From assembly GCA_030374735.1 (NCBI GenBank), contig JASCIV010000904.1, positions 1-10,490 of the forward strand: a stretch of DNA of 10,490 nt. Direction: 5' to 3'. Both the position numbers and the translations under genes were made by a program. Origin of the DNA: Gracilaria caudata (taxonomy: Eukaryota > Rhodophyta > Florideophyceae > Gracilariales > Gracilariaceae). Of this stretch, positions 7,370 through 10,490 are shown one piece after another. The first letter of the stretch is position 1, and each line of letters starts with the position of its first letter. Below the pieces are notes generated by a model. It was not told where the DNA came from. It saw only the letters and a list, made by a program, of their open reading frames with translations, and did not search any database.

Positions 7370-8619
7370 GATATTCCATACACGCCCCCCACCACCACAC
7401 CCTTCTCCGCGCGCTCAGCGCCGTCGTGAGAACGCCAAAGAAGCGCTTGCGCTGCACATGCCAGCGCATCTTCATTTGCACTGAAAGTATTGTACCGCCG
7501 TCGCTCCTTGAGCAACACGACACCAACCCACATCGCTAACGCTACAGTACCCACCGCCACCAAGATCGCCGTAGCTAGCCCGAAAGCAGCCATGATCAAT
7601 GCAATCTTCACCTCCGTAACATTTCGTTCCTCCGGGGCACGTTTTTGCACGCTCGCGTTTTGTTGCACCCTAGACGCAGCACAAGTCCTCATAGTCGACG
7701 CAGGCTGCGGGACAAAGTGCAGCATAAATGCGAGCGATTCCAGCACTTGTGGGTGCTCCTTCTCTTCCCGGCGCTCTGCATTGTAGTCGATAATGAAAGA
7801 AGAGTTTTCTTTGTTTTCTTTGGACACTTGGAGGAGAACAAATCCATCAAACTCATCTTTCACTCTCGCCGATGCTACGCATCGCAAACTGGAGCGGTTT
7901 GAGCAACGAATCTGCAACTGATGGTAGGGGCAGCTGCCATTATGTGCTGGGGCGACGATGTGCTTCATTTGCTGCCTGACCGTCTCCGCGAGTATAAACC
8001 TTTGGCAGTCTTCGCTGTAGTAGATTGGTAGGCCATATTGCACCGTGTCCAAGATCTCGTCCTTGAAGCCATTTTCGCTGTAGACGCATGTAGAGTTTCT
8101 GAGGCCTGCAGGATCGGGGGGTTGGAAATGATTCAGATTGTGCACCTCGTTGGTTCGCGTATACGTTGTAAACTTTGTAAGTTCCTTTCTCGTGCAAGCT
8201 GTGCCACACAGTAACAGAAAGGCAGCCGAGAATTCGAGCCCATCCGGCGATATATGCTCTCGAAAGTCGACGTAATTTTCGCGAGTAGCAGGCACCACTT
8301 TGTTTCGTACCGAAACAGTTTGATAAACAGTCTCAGTGGAGCCGACGAAAGCAAAGCCGCCAGCCGTTAGGAGTGCGGTGAACAGTACGGCTAGCACGAC
8401 GAATAGGCGGGAAAGCCAGCGAGGGGCCAGACCAGGGTCCATGAACAGAGACAGGCGGGTTGTTTCGAGACGCAATGGCTTGCGCACGTCATAGAGAGTG
8501 CGCAGATTGTGGCAGGAGATGATGAGCTGCAACAAACGACTGAACAGCACAAACATGAGCACTCCGACCGCGCTGTAGATACCGTTGATAATGTTGGAAT
8601 TAACATTGATTTGATGCAT
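7357..8619 (-). CDS. gene B: three-pass membrane protein with six-cysteine ectodomain, paralogue of gene A
   Basis: An intronless 420-residue protein. Visible order: transmembrane 1 at about 15-36; a basic loop with LRLETTRL (49-56); transmembrane 2 at about 71-93; an ectodomain at about 95-335 with SPDG (124-127), cysteines 142, 178, 205, 230, 239 and 247 equivalent to those of gene A, extra cysteines at 138 and 313, and six sequons (N175, N227, N241, N272, N321, N333); transmembrane 3 at about 338-369; basic KERRR; a short tail ending GISVTM. Topology should be N-out, C-in. Start choice: ATG at 8619 aligns with gene A's first residue and has the favourable context GCCGCCATG. The frame continues upstream to another ATG at 8784 (475 residues), but the added 55 residues have no counterpart in A. 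Post-TM3 tails also align (NTFSANEDALACAAQ against NGFNGAMDILMLAAE), showing true paralogy. Function is unknown. Confidence 0.85.
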   Translation of the reverse strand: MHQINVNSNIINGIYSAVGVLMFVLFSRLLQLIISCHNLRTLYDVRKPLRLETTRLSLFMDPGLAPRWLSRLFVVLAVLFTALLTAGGFAFVGSTETVYQTVSVRNKVVPATRENYVDFREHISPDGLEFSAAFLLLCGTACTRKELTKFTTYTRTNEVHNLNHFQPPDPAGLRNSTCVYSENGFKDEILDTVQYGLPIYYSEDCQRFILAETVRQQMKHIVAPAHNGSCPYHQLQIRCSNRSSLRCVASARVKDEFDGFVLLQVSKENKENSSFIIDYNAERREEKEHPQVLESLAFMLHFVPQPASTMRTCAASRVQQNASVQKRAPEERNVTEVKIALIMAAFGLATAILVAVGTVALAMWVGVVLLKERRRYNTFSANEDALACAAQALLWRSHDGAERAEKGVVVGGVYGISVTM

Positions 8620-8975
8620 GGCGGCTGATGTTTTGGCAGAGCGCAGAGCGGCAACGCCAACAAACGAAGTTGACGGAAGTGAAATGGACGTTTTAAGATC
8701 AGCTTTTACGTTGTTTTGCGTGGCGCGGAGACCGCATGCGCCCACATACGCCACCAAAGGAGAAGTTATCCAACTGTTATACATGTGTAAAAATCCGCGA
8801 GTGTTGACGACGAGCGCGTGCACAGCGCGTGTGCGGCGCTGCGGTGGCTCGGCGCAGCGCGAGCTGTCTCAAAACTGGAGAGCTCCTGTCCGAAGCAGCA
8901 CACCGCTCGCTGTTTCAGCACCGCCAACACACACTAAACTTGGAGTTGGCACTTACCTTCGTGCCCTACCCCCAG
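8547..8975 (-). repeat. tandem duplication, unit 1 (gene B 5' end and upstream region)
   Basis: 429 bp repeated directly at 8976-9365. The unit begins inside gene B (codon 24) and covers the start codon and about 355 bp upstream. The two units abut exactly: GCACAAACATGAGCA starts both at 8547 and at 8976. This unit is the longer one. Relative to it, unit 2 shows net losses of 3, 1, 8 and 32 bp and a gain of 5 bp, which accounts fully for the 39-bp length difference. Confidence 0.9.
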
Positions 8976-9007
8976 GCACAAACATGAGCACTCCGACCGC
9001 GCTGTAG
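8618..9007 (+). CDS. antisense ORF head-to-head with gene B (doubtful)
   Basis: ATG at 8618 opens 129 codons on the plus strand. Its start codon overlaps gene B's in the shared ATGCAT, so the two frames run apart from the same six bases. Residues are varied and protein-like in the first 55 codons. The frame crosses the tandem-repeat junction, and its last eight residues come from unit 2, so the present C-terminus is a product of the duplication. In unit 2 the matching frame lost its ATG and was shifted by a 1-bp deletion, yet the block after the 32-bp deletion stays in the same frame and continues to a stop at 9566-9568. Gene B's upstream region is the simpler reading. Confidence 0.15.
   Translation: MAADVLAERRAATPTNEVDGSEMDVLRSAFTLFCVARRPHAPTYATKGEVIQLLYMCKNPRVLTTSACTARVRRCGGSAQRELSQNWRAPVRSSTPLAVSAPPTHTKLGVGTYLRALPPGTNMSTPTAL
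8951..8959 (-). promoter_or_regulatory. possible splice donor of a 5'-UTR intron of gene B
   Basis: On the minus strand this reads AAG|GTAAGT, a full-consensus 5' splice site about 335 nt before gene B's start codon. A possible acceptor, ACATCAG|CC, lies immediately before GCC ATG (8627-8625). An intron from 8956 to 8625 would leave the coding sequence untouched. The pyrimidine tract before the acceptor is poor. In unit 2 the donor has become AAAGATATG and is lost. Confidence 0.25.
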
Positions 9008-9045
9008 ATACCGTTAAGGTTGGAATTGATACTGATTTGAAGCGT
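8976..9045 (-). pseudogene. 5' fragment of gene B, start codon lost
   Basis: The duplicated first 24 codons of gene B. The start codon has changed from ATG to ACG (9045-9043). One codon is missing (SNIINGIY becomes SNLNGIY), but the frame is otherwise kept, with IYSAVGVLMFV identical to gene B. It is cut at the repeat junction and then runs into the upstream region of unit 1, with a stop soon after. It therefore cannot make a family protein. Confidence 0.75.
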
Positions 9046-9365
9046 GGCGGCTAATGTTTTGGCAGAGCGCAGAGTGCAACGCCAACAAACGTAGTTGACG
9101 GAAGTGAAATGGACGTTTTGAGATCAGCTTTTACGTTTTTTTGCAGGACCGCATGCGCTCACATACGCCACCAAAGGAGATGTTATCCAACTGTTATACA
9201 TGACATGTGTAAGAATTCGCGAGTGTGGACGACGAGCGCGTGAGCAGCGCGAGCTGTCTCAAAACTGGAGAGCTCCTGTCCGAAGCAGCACACCGCTCGC
9301 TGTCTCAGCAGCGCCAACACACACTAAACTTGGAGTTGGCACATATCTTTGTGCCCTACCCCCAA
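8976..9365 (-). repeat. tandem duplication, unit 2 (diverged copy)
   Basis: About 390 bp, strongly similar to unit 1 and in the same orientation. Identical blocks include CTGTCTCAAAACTGGAGAGC and the following segment to about 9300. The 32-bp loss near 9242 lies between short GCGCG-type repeats, consistent with slippage. The right-hand end of the similarity is at CCCTACCCCCA (9354-9364), after which the sequence becomes unique and AT-rich. Confidence 0.9.
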
Positions 9366-10240
9366 GCGCAGTTAGTGACATTTTTTGTGACTCAGTAAAT
9401 TCCAAGTTTGGAAATTCATTACGTTTTCACACAGTCTTTTGCGCAGTTAGTATTTCCGCATTTGCGACAAGATATATTGTTTTCAAGATCTCGAAATGCC
9501 GAAATGTGACTAAAATCATAAGTTTCCGCGCCTTTGCTAAAGGTTCAAGTTATTTCTATGAAAATTGAATTTTCTGACAAAAAAGAAAAATGATAAAGAT
9601 ACTGGACAAGTATAAAGTGTTCCTACTCATTTATGTATCAGTTTCACCTCCGTTACTCCGACATTTATCATTTACGTGCATCTACAGAGATAGACGAGTA
9701 ATCTATGTCTCTCTCGTAAATGTCTGAAAAGTAAATAAAATATAGAAAACTGACTTGTTTACAGATGTTCAGAGTGACAACCTAGGTCTATTAGACCTTC
9801 TGCGAAGTTGGCAAATGCTGTAATTGTACTGCTGTGATGGGTTGACATGAACTCAATGACAATGCAAATATGTCTAATAAAACACTCACTCGTTATAGTG
9901 AAATATCCCGTAAGACCGAGGTATCTATAGATGAGTCATCCGATAAGCAATCTGCCTATACATCACAGGCAATTCTGACAAATATCTCAGGAAATAGTGC
10001 GATAACTATGTTGTTCTAAAGTATGTGGAACGCACAAAAGTATCTAAATTATCTCATAATTGCCTACACAAATACGAGAAAAGTAATGTTATTCGTAAAC
10101 GACTATGTTTTTGAGGAGAAACCGATGAATAATTGCGTCCAGTAAATACATATATGCACATAAATTTGTAGTTAGTCAACACCAACTTTGGCACGTAATA
10201 CGAAATGGTATTTGAACATGTTTGCGCCAACCGTTTTCTG
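9366..10240. other. AT-rich intergenic DNA
   Basis: No convincing gene. An open frame from 9200 continues through unit 2 to 9568 but has no recognised product. Small dyads are TTCCAA-GT-TTGGAA near 9400 and the hairpin at 9669-9722. Both strands are full of stop codons after 9570. Confidence 0.5.
9669..9722. repeat. imperfect stem-loop
   Basis: CATTTACG (9669-9676) pairs with CGTAAATG (9715-9722). Inside, AGAGA/TCTCT and TAGA/TCTA pair with a 2-nt bulge and a loop of about 7 nt. A competing outer pairing, GACATTTA (9660-9667) with TAAATGTC (9717-9724), also exists. It could form a short RNA hairpin if transcribed; no promoter is seen. Confidence 0.4.
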
Positions 10241-10435
10241 ACAAACGGGACACCTTTCCTTTGGGTACTGCGTTCATCAGCTTGTACGCTCCAAGGCTGC
10301 CGGTTGAGAGGCTGCTGGCTGAGAGGGGCCACTACCTCCACCTGCGCTACCCAAGCTCAAACGTCCCGCTCCACTTGAGGGGCCAGCACCAGACCCAGTT
10401 GTTGTTTAGTGTCGGGACAACACGGGTCGCTTAAC
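10240..10435. other. GC-rich island, possible gene end or remnant
   Basis: About 200 bp of clearly higher GC than the flanks. On the minus strand a frame from about 10405 down to TGA at 10279-10277 encodes a Gly/Ser/Ala/Pro-rich stretch (including GGGSGPSQPAASQPAA), as in a low-complexity protein tail, but an in-frame TAA at 10408-10406 cuts it off upstream. On that strand CACTAAAC near the stop resembles a branch-point sequence, so a last exon is conceivable. On the plus strand a frame open from 10222 to 10434 contains no ATG and is less convincing. The strand is unresolved. Confidence 0.25.
10296..10325. repeat. 15-bp imperfect tandem repeat
   Basis: GCTGCCGGTTGAGAG is followed directly by GCTGCTGGCTGAGAG (13 of 15 identical). 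Read on the minus strand it encodes SQPAASQPAA, a two-unit peptide repeat. Confidence 0.6.
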
Positions 10436-10490
10436 GAAAGGTACAATGCAAGGGTGTAAAAAAGTGATAAAGGAAGGAACAAAGAAAAGA

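Noticed and set aside
8391..8663. Cys/Ser-rich minus-strand frame over gene B's start
   Set aside because: Out-of-frame shadow of gene B; no homology in gene A.
1..10490. CRISPR array, rRNA, prophage or bacterial operon
   Set aside because: No regularly spaced repeats, rRNA-like blocks or clustered same-strand short-spaced genes were seen.

Overview
The window looks like nuclear DNA of a eukaryote. There are no bacterial operons or Shine-Dalgarno spacing, long AT-rich intergenic DNA separates the genes, TATA-type promoters and splice-like signals are visible, and the two clear genes encode secretory-pathway membrane proteins with N-glycosylation sequons. Both genes are uninterrupted in compact, roughly 50% GC islands, which would fit a red alga or another intron-poor protist. 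The lineage is inference; no sequence here identifies it.

Layout. 1-960 is GC-rich with several conflicting weak reading frames and perhaps a frame-shifted gene end at the left edge. At 1110 a good TATA box on the + strand precedes about 900 bp of CT-rich and then strongly T-rich, A-poor DNA with splice-acceptor-like sites. This is a candidate spliced transcript with little coding capacity, possibly part of an LTR-like element. 2200-4850 is AT-rich intergenic DNA holding a 17-bp inverted repeat pair, TTACGTAA palindromes and a hairpin cluster. 5376-8619 holds the real interest: two tandem, same-strand (-) paralogues, called A and B here. 8547-9365 is a direct tandem duplication of B's 5' end and upstream region; the second copy has lost the start codon. 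9366-10240 is AT-rich with nothing firm. 10240-10435 is a small GC-rich island that may be a gene remnant or a gene end.

Genes A and B encode diverged members of one family that I do not recognise. They share an N-terminal transmembrane segment, a basic cytosolic loop with an LRLxTTRL motif, a second transmembrane segment, a roughly 240-residue ectodomain with six equivalent cysteines and an S(T/P)DG motif, a third transmembrane segment, and a cytosolic tail. Topology by the positive-inside rule is N-out, C-in. They look like surface proteins, perhaps receptor-like, but no catalytic or ligand-binding motif is visible. The local tandem paralogy plus a partial 5' duplication suggests a family still expanding by unequal exchange.
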